Shown here piece after piece: positions 43,043 to 52,803 of a stretch of DNA of 64,000 bases. The translations under genes were made by a program, and so were the position numbers. Numbering within the stretch: the stretch's first letter is position 1; the number at the start of each line of letters is the position of its first letter. A model generated the notes under the pieces. That model was not told where the DNA came from. It saw only the letters and a list, made by a program, of their open reading frames with translations, and made no database searches. Origin of the DNA: Plasmodium relictum (lineage: Eukaryota > Apicomplexa > Aconoidasida > Haemosporida > Plasmodiidae); assembly GCF_900005765.1 (NCBI RefSeq), contig NC_041692.1, positions 1,116,001-1,180,000 on the forward strand, read 5' to 3'.

Positions 43043-43702
43043 TTAGTCTAAATTGTTGTGTGTTTTTATTTCTTTTTCATTTGGGTTTAATACATCAAAT
43101 TGCTCATTTTCGTATTCATCAACTAACTCGTCTACAAATGTTTCAGTTTCTTCATTTATATTTCCATGTTTTGGAACTTCATTTGCATGTTCTAAATTAT
43201 CTTCACTAGAATCATCTAAAGTATTTTTAAAATTATCATACTCTTTCTTTGGTAAAATAGGTTTAAGTGCTTCTTCTAAATTTCTGTCCAACAAGTCAGC
43301 TGCTTTCATACCAACATATTCTGAAATATCTCTAACATAAGTTTTCAATTCATTTAAATCTTCTCCAGTTATGTTTTCTGTATCAGATAAATTACTTTCT
43401 TCTTTTAAATAATCTTCTATTTTATTTTGTATTTTATTAGCTAATTCATCAGCTAATTCATCTTTCATATCATCTATATTTCTTTTGCTTTTTGAATATT
43501 TGTCTTTCAAAAGTTCCATGAAATTATTTCCTTTATTACTCCACTGAGCTGAGTTACCATCATTTCCTCCCAATTTTATGCTATTATTATTTCTTTTATT
43601 TAATACACTACCTATTTTCATACATTTATATGCATTTTGAAAACTCAAATAAAGAAAAAAAAAGCCAAAGATATTTAATGTCGAAATCTTAAAATGCTTC
43701 AT
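43043..43702 (-). CDS. MDV1: Male development protein 1 / PEG3 (gamete egress)
   Basis: MDV-1/PEG3 is stored in osmiophilic bodies of gametocytes and is needed for efficient gamete egress; it is also reported in ookinetes. Minus strand, single exon, 219 residues (P. falciparum about 221). A signal peptide (about 1-26, LNIFGFFFLYLSFQNAYKC) precedes a polar region with SAQWSNKGNNFMELLKDKYS. A helical core follows (about 78-155: DELADELANKIQNKIEDYL, TYVRDISEYVGMKAADLL, LKPILPKKEYDNF), then an acidic C-terminus (about 160-219). The identification rests on length, signal peptide, expression-class knowledge and its place beside CelTOS and PLP2. The DELAD helix and the LKP segment resemble the adjacent CelTOS, suggesting tandem duplication. 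Confidence 0.85.
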   Translation of the reverse strand: MKHFKISTLNIFGFFFLYLSFQNAYKCMKIGSVLNKRNNNSIKLGGNDGNSAQWSNKGNNFMELLKDKYSKSKRNIDDMKDELADELANKIQNKIEDYLKEESNLSDTENITGEDLNELKTYVRDISEYVGMKAADLLDRNLEEALKPILPKKEYDNFKNTLDDSSEDNLEHANEVPKHGNINEETETFVDELVDEYENEQFDVLNPNEKEIKTHNNLD

Positions 43703-44913
43703 TTTAAAGTAAAATTTATGTTATTTTTATTGAAACGCAAAAAAAAAAAAAATATATATATATTATATATCCTATGAAATACTATAATTTTAAATTAAGA
43801 TTTATTGTTCGAAAATCAATAACTTAAAAAATTAATTTATAAAATTAAATTTTACACTTTAAAAAAAAACTCCATTAAATACTAAGAATATGTAAATACA
43901 TATCAATTTAAGATGGTCTAATAAATGTCTTAAAGCAATAAAATATTAACGTGAAGATTTTTTTTTTTTTTTTATTTAACTTATGTTTTTATTTTTAGGT
44001 ATATATATTTTTTCTATGATCTACTTTTATAATAATCATAAAATTGATACTTTTTTCAAAATAAAAGGATTTGCTTTTTCCAAAATTAGTGTATCACAAG
44101 AATAATAATACTTAAAAAAAAGCTCAGATTCACATAAAATGAGGAAACATACAAAAAAAAAAAAATATATATTTTAAATTCTTTTTTTTTTTTTCTGCAT
44201 ATAGCATACTCATTTTTTTATTTTTATGATGGCTAGAAATTTTATAAGCTTTTCACACACCTATTTCTTTATTTTGCTCAAATAAAGATAAAATAATAAA
44301 GTATTTTTAGTTTTCTATATAATCTTTTTATATTATTATTTAAGTATAAATGTATAATTTTGATAATAATAATTTTTATTTATTTTATGTTAATATTTAC
44401 TTAAAAATGAAGAAATATATATAAAAATAGTTACTTGTCTATAATTTTCTTGAATTGCAATATATATTCTTAAAGAATAATATTATACTTTATTTACATT
44501 TCATTAATTATATTAATGTTTTATTTTAGTATTAATTTTTTTTTTCAAAAATTGCCGCACAAATATTCTAAAATATTAATAAATGTTACCACTTTTATAT
44601 GTCTATCTATTTTTGTGAAAAAAAAATATCAACAAAATAAAATTAAATGAAAATATATGCATAAAAAAATATTATCTATATATTTTTTATTATAAAAATA
44701 AAAAGACATAAAAATATATTCAAATAACAAAAAAAAAAAAGAAAAAAAATATATACAACTTAAAACAAAAAAAACAAAGAATAAAAAATGAAAAAATCAG
44801 AATATTAAAGCATAGCTCATTTTTACATATATTTTTTTAAATTAGTTAAATACTTTTCAAAATATCAACAGAAAATAAAATTAACTCTTATTTAAATTAA
44901 AAATATGCATAAA
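43703..44913. promoter_or_regulatory. MDV-1 upstream region
   Basis: 1.2 kb between MDV-1 and CelTOS (same strand). It should hold the MDV-1 promoter and the CelTOS 3' region. Poly-A/T tracts; I found no TAGCTA or other clear motif here. Confidence 0.5.
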
Positions 44914-45495
44914 TTAATCTTCATTAATCATGCTATCTGCTAATTCATCAAAGCTTTCCTCTTCTTGCTCATCCATTTCTTCTGAATCATCTCCTTCATA
45001 ATCCCATATGGAATCAGGTACATCTTTTTTTATAGTTTGTTCTACTTTATTAAAGAGAGTTTTCAACACTGGTTTCAATAATTTGTATGCATGTGGTGAA
45101 ATAGTTGGGGGTTTAACTGATGCAGCTACTACTTCTTCGATTGGCTGTATTCCTGCTTTAGCTACTTCTTTTAATACTTCTTTGGCGTGCTTTTTGATTT
45201 GACCTTTTATGTCAAATCCAATTCCTTCTTGTAAAAATGACGATGAATCTTTTTGTAATGCATTAACTATTTCATTAGCAATACTATCAGCTAACTCATC
45301 GCTAACCATTTCTAATGATTGTGATTGTAAAATAAATGAAGATATCTTATTATTTGAGTGATCATAAATTTGATTTTCATTATGAAGAGATGTTATTGCA
45401 TTAGTTCCATTACTACCTCTAAAACATGACACGCTCAATAGAGAAAAAAAAAATAGGAAAATAGACATAATGGATAATCTTTTTAATTGATTCAT
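44914..45495 (-). CDS. CelTOS: CelTOS, cell-traversal protein for ookinetes and sporozoites
   Basis: CelTOS is a secreted microneme protein required for traversal of mosquito and host cells; the P. vivax protein is a dimer that binds phosphatidic acid and disrupts membranes from the inside. Minus strand, single exon, 193 residues. The signal peptide ends near SVSC|FRG, the junction conserved in the family (CFRGxNG). The core includes SDELADSIANEIVNALQKDS (about 65-84), DIKGQIKKHAKEVLKEVAKA and VKPPTISPHAYKLLKPVL, followed by an acidic tail. Near the end is a second DELAD (SFDELADSMINED), which I do not recall from P. falciparum. Its 5' side faces PLP2 across 2.2 kb carrying several TAGCTA motifs. 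Confidence 0.95.
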   Translation of the reverse strand: MNQLKRLSIMSIFLFFFSLLSVSCFRGSNGTNAITSLHNENQIYDHSNNKISSFILQSQSLEMVSDELADSIANEIVNALQKDSSSFLQEGIGFDIKGQIKKHAKEVLKEVAKAGIQPIEEVVAASVKPPTISPHAYKLLKPVLKTLFNKVEQTIKKDVPDSIWDYEGDDSEEMDEQEEESFDELADSMINED

Positions 45496-47685
45496 TTTTT
45501 ATATAGTGAAAAAAGTGAAGCCTAAAAAAGTATATTAAAAATATATGTGTTCTATAAAATATTAGCAAAACAAAATAATGAAGTCAAAATGATTTCAAAA
45601 AGACAATTACTTTATGAAATTTTTTTATTAAAATTTATGTTATTTTTAACTTAAAATTTTTATTTAACAACTATTTATTTAGTAACTTAAGATGCAGAAA
45701 AACATTATTTTCTTTTATGATCTATTTTTTCTTTTTAATGATTAAAATAATAATATAAAAAAATATTTAAAAAAAAAAAAAATTAAATCTATGATTGAAA
45801 CTTTTTTTACATGCGTAATTTCAATGTTAAGGTAGTCAGCAAAACATTCTACAATTTAAATTTTTTTTTTATAGCTACCTTAATTTTTTTTACATGAACA
45901 GAAATATTTCTATGAATTATTAATAATTCTATGTTGTCTTAGAGGCTGTTGTTGTGCTCATATTTATTTTATTAATATTATTATTTAGCTGTAACTAATT
46001 TTGTAGCTTGAATAAAATAGAGCAAATAAATGTTTCATGGAACCATAATGGAATAAATATTTTATTTTTTCTCTTTTTTTTTTGCATGATAATTTTTATG
46101 TCGTGTATATATTTAATTTTAAGAAATAGTGTAAAATAATTTTATAACATGCACAAGAAAGCTAGCTATTACAAAAGTAATTAATAATTTTACTACATTA
46201 TGTAATTTCAATTCAATAGCTTCTAATTTTTGTATTATAATAAATTAAATTTTTAATTTTTCTTTTATAGATTAAAATTTTGGGCTAAAAATCATACAAA
46301 TTAAAAAAAAACATAAAATTAATTTATAGGTAGCTGATAACTTTATTTTTATTGTCTACAGTTCATATATTTTATTATTTGATCATAATTATGTGTTTCA
46401 TTAAAACATTTATATTAAAATAATTTTATTATGTGCTTAGAGAATTCATAAAACTTTTATGTATGAAAATTCATAAAAGTTTTAACTTTTTTACATGGTA
46501 CGTAAATTTTTAATTTACGATTACAATTTGAAAAAATATTACACACAAAAAAGCTTGATATTTTTCCTCTTAAAGGAACTGTTTTGGATCTTCAATTAGT
46601 AATATGTAACAATATGCATTAATATATTTTAATATTAAAAATTTTATATCTCTTTTTACTGAGTTTTCGGATAAAGCAGATTTTTATTCTTTATTTGAGT
46701 TTATTCATTTGTAGTTGATTTTTCTTGCTCTTTTTAATTTTTTATACCTTGTATTTACACTTAAATACTGTTAAAATATATAGATTTTTTTTTTTTGTTA
46801 ATTTAAGCATTTAACACAAACGTGCATCATGTTGAAAATATTTCATCGTAATGTTGAATATTATGTATGACAATTTTAAAAAAAAAAAAAAATAATAGAC
46901 TATCAATAAGAACAAAAAAACAATATTCACTGCACTTATAAACAGTTCCATTTTTTAAGGACTATGTTATATTTATCTGCTGTTATTTCTTTAAATGTAA
47001 ACATATTTCATGTTAATTATGAAAAAATATTTATAATGAACTAATTTTAAAAATAATAAAAAAAAGAAAAAAAAATTAAGTACAGACACGAAAAATGATA
47101 TTTTTTATGAGTAATTTAGAGCATTTCAGATAGAAACATTTTAAGTACAATTTAAGTATTTATTCTCCACTATTTTCTTTTTTTCCAAAAAAATAATAAT
47201 GATACCTAGATTTTAATAAAAAAAATAAAAAAAGGATAGCTAATGTAAAAACGTATAATAAATAATAAGAAAATTAATTTTTTTTTTTTTTCTTATATAT
47301 CTTTATTTTAAATTCTCATAAGACAAACATATTATATATTATATATATATATATGTCTTAAAATATGAGTTATTAATAATATAGAAATAGCTAATCTTGG
47401 GAGTAATTTTTATTATTTCTTTTTATTTATTTCTTTTCTTTTCTCTTTTAATTAAGAAAGTAAATTTTTTCATATTTTTTTCTTAATTTTTTTTATATCT
47501 AAAGTATCTTTGGTATATCTAAAACATTTTCTTTTAAATACCATGATATTTAATTTTTTTGTTTAATTTTTGTATCATCAAAAAAAATTACTAAATTTTT
47601 TTAAATGATAAAAAAATTAAAAGCAAGAACATGGATCTTTATATAATGTATTTTTAATTAATATAAAGAAAAAAAATTATAATTA
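45496..47685. promoter_or_regulatory. Divergent CelTOS/PLP2 promoter region with TAGCTA motifs
   Basis: 2.2 kb between the start codons of CelTOS (minus) and PLP2 (plus). Four copies of the palindromic AP2-O core TAGCTA occur at 45872-45877, 46163-46168, 47237-47242 and 47388-47393, with TAGCTG variants at 45986 and 46331. AP2-O drives ookinete genes, and CelTOS is a known member of that class. Elsewhere in non-coding DNA of this window I noticed only isolated copies (15245, 35215, 54645). Two perfect hairpins at 46449-46484 and 46501-46519 are listed separately. Confidence 0.55.
46449..46519. other. Two adjacent perfect inverted repeats
   Basis: A 13-bp stem (46449-46461 with 46472-46484, loop TATGAAAATT) is followed 16 bases later by an 8-bp stem with a 3-base loop (CGTAAATT-TTT-AATTTACG, 46501-46519). 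They lie mid-way between CelTOS and PLP2. They could be a transcribed structured leader, a terminator-like element or chance; the strand is unknown. Confidence 0.35.
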
Positions 47686-50600
47686 ATGAAAAAACTCATA
47701 GAATTTTTTTTTTCTCACCTACTTTTACTACATTTTTTTATAAAAAATATAAATTGTGAAACAAATAGTAATTTACTTAATTATCAAAAAGATGTCATAA
47801 ATGTAACTCCAGAAAATTTTATTTCTTCGAATATTATAGACGAAGAAAATTCATATATAATAGATTTAAATTCGGTTGATAAAAGTAAAAGATTAGGAAA
47901 CAATTACAGTAAATTATTAAATAATGCATTTTACGGTTATGGTAACAATGACTCTTTAAAAGATGCACATGGAAAAGATAAAAATAACAATAAAAAAGTA
48001 AAATTACATGAAGATAGATATTTAGAAAAAAGTAGAAAAATTGGTTCTAGTTTTATGCTTATAAATAGGCATAACATAGTGAATAATTTTACAGAGAAGA
48101 ATGAGAATGAAAATTATGATAAATTATGCAATAAAGAAATAATGAGAGAAAATTGTAGAACAACAAAAAATCAAAAAGTTTATATGAAAGAATTGAAAGA
48201 GAAAAATAATAGTAAAATGATGAACAATTTAATACAAAATCAACAATCTACTAATGTTATGTACAAAAAAATCTCAAATAAAAAAAAAAAAACTCAACCT
48301 ATAATATATAAATATTCAGGCTATAATTCTTACATAGGGCATAAAAGTGCTAATCCCAATTTTAAAAAAGCTCAAAAACAAAAGGAAAAGAACATTTCAT
48401 TACACGAAGATTTTACAATAAGTAATAAAAATAGAATTAAAGGACTGAAAGATGTAGGGGAAAAATTGGATTTAATATCTTTAGATAAATTTGTCAATGA
48501 TTATACAGACACTAATTTTTTCGAAAAAGAAAAGTATGTTAAACTAGAATACCCACTAAATAAAAAAACAAAAAAAAAAAGAAATAGATATGCTAATATG
48601 TATATAAATCAAATAAACAATAAAAAGGATAAAAAACCCGCATTTAACAATAACAATATAAATTCTATAAAATTTATTGATAATGAATACAATAATGCAA
48701 AAGAAAACAGAGATAATGAAAATAATCTGATAGATGATTCTGATCTATTGGGAATACTGAAAGATGGATATAAACCTGACGAAGTTTCAAACACACAAAA
48801 AAAAGATGAAGACCATAAAAGGAAAAAGAAAATGAAAAAAGAAAATTATGAAGATTTTGATTTAAGAGATGCTATAATTGACGACATAGATAATAAAGGC
48901 AAAAAATCATCTGGAAATATAAAAATAAACGAACATGATAATAACAAGAAAAAAACTGATATGAATGATGATATGTATTCTAATGAAAAATTAAATAATT
49001 CAGAAGCACATTTATCCTTAAAATATCTTGGATTAGGTTATGATATAATTATGGGAAATCCAGAGGGGGATCCTACTTTAAATATCGATCCAGGATTCAG
49101 AGGACCAGTTCTTCAAATTAACCTTGAAGAAATAAGTTTAAATAATAATAATAATAATAATGGTATTAATAATATTAAGAATGGTAATCATAAGAATAAT
49201 AAAAGATCAACTCCTTGGGTAATTCCTGAGCATTCTTGTAGTCAATCAAAAAATGTAGAAGAAATAAGAAATTTAGAGCAATATAAATTAGAATTATCGT
49301 CAGATGTTAAAATAAGTACAGCACCAATTTTCCCATATTCTTTTTCTGCATCAGTAGAATTTAAGAATGCACTAAAAAAATTAAAAGTACAAAATAATGT
49401 AATATTTATGATGAAAATTTATTGTTTAAGATATTATACTGGAATACCAATTACAACATTATGGAAATTTACAGATCACTTTAAAAGGGCATTGAACAAT
49501 TTACCTCGTACATTTGATGGGTTAAAAGAAGGTAGTTTATGCACATATGAAGATTACATAAATAAATTAAATACTCCTGAATGTGAAGAAAATGTAAATA
49601 AGTGGATAATTTTCTTTAAGCTTCATGGTACTCATGTGGCTCATGAAATATACTTAGGGGGGAAAATTATATTAAAAATGAATATAGATAAAAATGAATA
49701 TAATAAAATGAAAGAAAACAATTTAAGTATGAAACCGTTCTTTAATTTTTACTTTCATAAAATGGGATTATCTGCGAGTTTCAGTAAACAAACTAAAAGC
49801 ATATTAACAAAATTTCAAATATCAAAAAATATATCCATTCTTGGTGGTAATCCTGGTTTGGATGTAGAAAATTCTTCCTTTTTTGAAAGATGGGTTAATT
49901 CCATTGGTAAAAATTCAATGCCCATTAGAACAAAACTATTACCATTTAGTTTTTTTATGAAAGACCCTAATATGATACAGGCATATAAAGATGCATTAAC
50001 CTTTTATGGCCTATCTTATGGGGTTAGAATAATTGATCAGGAAAAATATAATAATGCCGTACTGTCTATTGGAGAATATCTTGGAAATTGTAAACAAGTG
50101 TTATATGCTGGTCCTTCTCCGGGTTTATTAACATGTCCAATAGGAGGTAGTATTGTGATGGGATTTTCCTTAAATTTAGACTTTTATAAAAATAAAAAAT
50201 TAAGCAGTACTATTGGTATAACTACTTGTGATCAAATGAAAGAATCATGTAGTGGAAATGGATTTGAAAATAATTATTCAGATACAAGAATATGGGCTTT
50301 ATGTTCTAATCATCCACTAGAATTTATTAAGCAAGTAGTTCAACAAGGTGAATCTCCTAAAGTGACAGCAACTTGCCCAAAGGGCTTAGTTATTTTATTT
50401 GGCTTTGCTCTAATGAAAGGTATGGGGTCCTCTTCTGCTAATAATGTAGATATATATCCTTGTCGTACTGGCCAAATCAGTTGTTCAGCTGTTTTACAAA
50501 AAAGCAAATTTAAGCAAAGCATGGTATACATTGCTTGTGTTGACAGAACAACGAGTGGATTAAAATATATACAAACATTTAGTAAAATAAAAAATATGGG

Positions 50601-50871
50601 ATCTGTCGTTCCAAGCAAATTTAAAGCAGATGGATTTCTCAAATTTTCCTGTCCAAAAAATAATTCATTAGTATTTGGTTTTTCTTTAGAGTTTCATACT
50701 AATTTTCCTATTACTAGAAATAATTTTTTGCATTGCTCAAAGTTTAATAATGGGTGCGAAATAGGAGGAATAGGAATCAATACAAGGTTACCATTTTTCA
50801 GATCAGATGAGCACTCATTAGCTACAATAGCTGTTTGTCGTTCACATGAAGAAAACAAAACATATAAATAA
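47686..50871 (+). CDS. PLP2: Perforin-like protein 2 (MACPF pore-former)
   Basis: PLP2 permeabilises the red-cell membrane during gamete egress, chiefly of males. Single exon, 1061 residues. The signal peptide is about 1-25 (FFFSHLLLLHFFIKNINCE). A long Asn/Lys/Asp-rich region (about 26-440) is much longer than in most family members. The MACPF domain follows (start KYLGLGYDIIMGNPEGDP), with the signature W640-IIFFKLHGTH-VAHEIYLGG (Gly-Thr-His at 648-650). The C-terminal Cys-rich beta domain (about 765-1055) has three repeats carrying CPIGGSIVMGFSL, CPKGLVILFGFAL and CPKNNSLVFGFSLEF, typical of apicomplexan PLPs. All MACPF hallmarks are present, so the pore function should be intact. The choice of PLP2 rather than another PLP rests on its place next to CelTOS. 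Confidence 0.9.
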   Translation: MKKLIEFFFSHLLLLHFFIKNINCETNSNLLNYQKDVINVTPENFISSNIIDEENSYIIDLNSVDKSKRLGNNYSKLLNNAFYGYGNNDSLKDAHGKDKNNNKKVKLHEDRYLEKSRKIGSSFMLINRHNIVNNFTEKNENENYDKLCNKEIMRENCRTTKNQKVYMKELKEKNNSKMMNNLIQNQQSTNVMYKKISNKKKKTQPIIYKYSGYNSYIGHKSANPNFKKAQKQKEKNISLHEDFTISNKNRIKGLKDVGEKLDLISLDKFVNDYTDTNFFEKEKYVKLEYPLNKKTKKKRNRYANMYINQINNKKDKKPAFNNNNINSIKFIDNEYNNAKENRDNENNLIDDSDLLGILKDGYKPDEVSNTQKKDEDHKRKKKMKKENYEDFDLRDAIIDDIDNKGKKSSGNIKINEHDNNKKKTDMNDDMYSNEKLNNSEAHLSLKYLGLGYDIIMGNPEGDPTLNIDPGFRGPVLQINLEEISLNNNNNNNGINNIKNGNHKNNKRSTPWVIPEHSCSQSKNVEEIRNLEQYKLELSSDVKISTAPIFPYSFSASVEFKNALKKLKVQNNVIFMMKIYCLRYYTGIPITTLWKFTDHFKRALNNLPRTFDGLKEGSLCTYEDYINKLNTPECEENVNKWIIFFKLHGTHVAHEIYLGGKIILKMNIDKNEYNKMKENNLSMKPFFNFYFHKMGLSASFSKQTKSILTKFQISKNISILGGNPGLDVENSSFFERWVNSIGKNSMPIRTKLLPFSFFMKDPNMIQAYKDALTFYGLSYGVRIIDQEKYNNAVLSIGEYLGNCKQVLYAGPSPGLLTCPIGGSIVMGFSLNLDFYKNKKLSSTIGITTCDQMKESCSGNGFENNYSDTRIWALCSNHPLEFIKQVVQQGESPKVTATCPKGLVILFGFALMKGMGSSSANNVDIYPCRTGQISCSAVLQKSKFKQSMVYIACVDRTTSGLKYIQTFSKIKNMGSVVPSKFKADGFLKFSCPKNNSLVFGFSLEFHTNFPITRNNFLHCSKFNNGCEIGGIGINTRLPFFRSDEHSLATIAVCRSHEENKTYK

Positions 50872-52731
50872 ATATAAATATATATATATCATAATTCATT
50901 TTCAATATATGTCTTTATTAATGTTTCATAATTCAACATTTAATTTGCAATTATATGTTCATTTTTCTATTCAATTATTACTTTTTTTTTCATATATTTG
51001 CTCATATTTTTCATTGATTACTTTTTCGTTATACATTTGTTGCTTTTATAGAAAATATACATTTGTATAATCGTTGTAAATTTTTTTTTTTACTTTTTTT
51101 TATTAGTTGGTAAGTAAAATTTAATAATTTTTCTCCTTTTCTTTTTTTCTTAATTTATTTCCAGTTTATTTTATAGTATTTAGCTTTTTATTTTAACATA
51201 AGCACATGCACAATTAAATTTCTATATAATTTATTTTGTTTGCCACAGGCAAGTTTAATTCGAAAAAAAAAAAAAAATTACTAGAATATACTAAACATAA
51301 TATATGTACATGTTTTAAATTTTATAGTTATAATATTTTATACTAAAAACAAAATTATTTTAAATATACTAAAATAAAATTTTTTTATAATTAAACAGTT
51401 ATATAATCAATTATTTAATGTACTTTTAAAAGTATTCTACTATAATAATGAAGTTATATTTTTTATTTGAAAAGAATGCTCTAAATAAAATTAAAATAAA
51501 TAGAATAGTTTATAAGTTACTAAAGAACTGTTTAAATTACAATTATGTATATTAATATGACAATTTCAAAATACAACTTTATGTTATATTTATATTTATG
51601 GAATATATAAATGTCATCTATTGCCTATTTTTTTAATAAATGAAATTAAAAATTATGTGTTTCAATAGCTTAAAATTTACATGTTTTTTTGTAATTTTTC
51701 TATTATTACCTTTCATATACTCTTTTTAAAAAAAAAAAAAATACTCAAGCATAATTAAAAAGTAGTAAAGAATATTTCTTATATATGATAAAAGAAACAA
51801 TTTTGATGGAAAAGTAATTGCAATATTTCAATTTAAACATTAATATAGCACATGATCTTTTTTATTATAAAAAGAATTTTTAAGATTTATTGAAAATTTT
51901 TGTATTATTCCCTGAAATAATTCAACTATAAAAAATTATGTAATAATAAAAAAAATAAGTGATTATAAACATTTTTCTATAATATATATGATTAAATAAA
52001 AACTATAAATGAGAAAAAAAAAAAAATATATATATTTTTAAATGCTTATATAAAGTATAAAATTACATCTATTTCTTTAATAGAATTATATTATTTTAAA
52101 ATAATTAATAATTTAAATATGGAAATCTCATTTTTTAATTGTTGTAAAAAATCATAAAAATAATACAGCAAATTTATTTAATATTTCTCAAAGATTAAGA
52201 ATATATATAAACATTTTTATAATTTTTTGTAAATGTATTTAATTCAATAAAATATAATAAAAAAAAAATTTTTATAGGCTTTATATTGGAAAAATGGAAA
52301 AAAAAAATATATTTTTTTTTTTTTATGTTTAAATGATCACAAACTAAAAAAAATAAAATAAAATAACTCATATATAATAATTCAAAAACTGACACTTAAT
52401 TCAGTGGAATAAAAGTACAAAAAAAAATATTTTAATAAACTCTTAATTTATAGGTATCTTAAAGTTTATAATTAATTAAAGAAAAAAATTATATAAATGT
52501 TTATATTTTTTAATATAATAAAATATATATATATATATATATATAATTACTAGATATTCTACTTAGGTTATATAAATATGTACACATTTTTAGTTATAAT
52601 GTAGAGTAATAAAATTTTAAAATTAAATATAAGTAAAAACATAAATTATTAAAACTTTATAAGTACAAATATTTATTCAAACATAATAAGTTCTTTATAT
52701 TATGTGAAAAAAAGTTGATAGAAGTGACTTA
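50872..52731. other. Intergenic, left of the tRNA
   Basis: 1.9 kb downstream of PLP2. A+T-rich with homopolymers and a TA run at about 52525-52545. The frames seen (50846-51070 and 52195-52395) are hydrophobic, homopolymer-driven and unlikely to be real. Confidence 0.65.
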
Positions 52732-52803
52732 GGCTACTTGATCAAGTGGTATGATTCTTGCTTCGGGTGCAAGATGTCCCGGGTTCGATTCCCGGAGTAG
52801 CCA
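52732..52803 (+). tRNA. tRNA-Pro: tRNA-Pro (anticodon CGG)
   Basis: A complete cloverleaf can be folded. Acceptor stem GGCTACT/AGTAGCC; D arm ATCA-AGTGGTA-TGAT; anticodon stem CTTGC/GCAAG with loop TTCGGGT, anticodon CGG at 52764-52766; five-base variable loop; T arm CCGGG-TTCGATT-CCCGG; discriminator A at 52803. The loop with G37 after CGG is usual for proline tRNAs. No intron. The internal A and B boxes are intact. It is the only strongly G+C-rich spot in about 5 kb. Confidence 0.97.

Noticed and set aside
43043-43702. First reading of this gene as a second CelTOS copy
   Set aside because: Length, N-terminus and the gene order next to CelTOS fit MDV-1/PEG3; the similarity to CelTOS is kept as a paralogy hypothesis instead.
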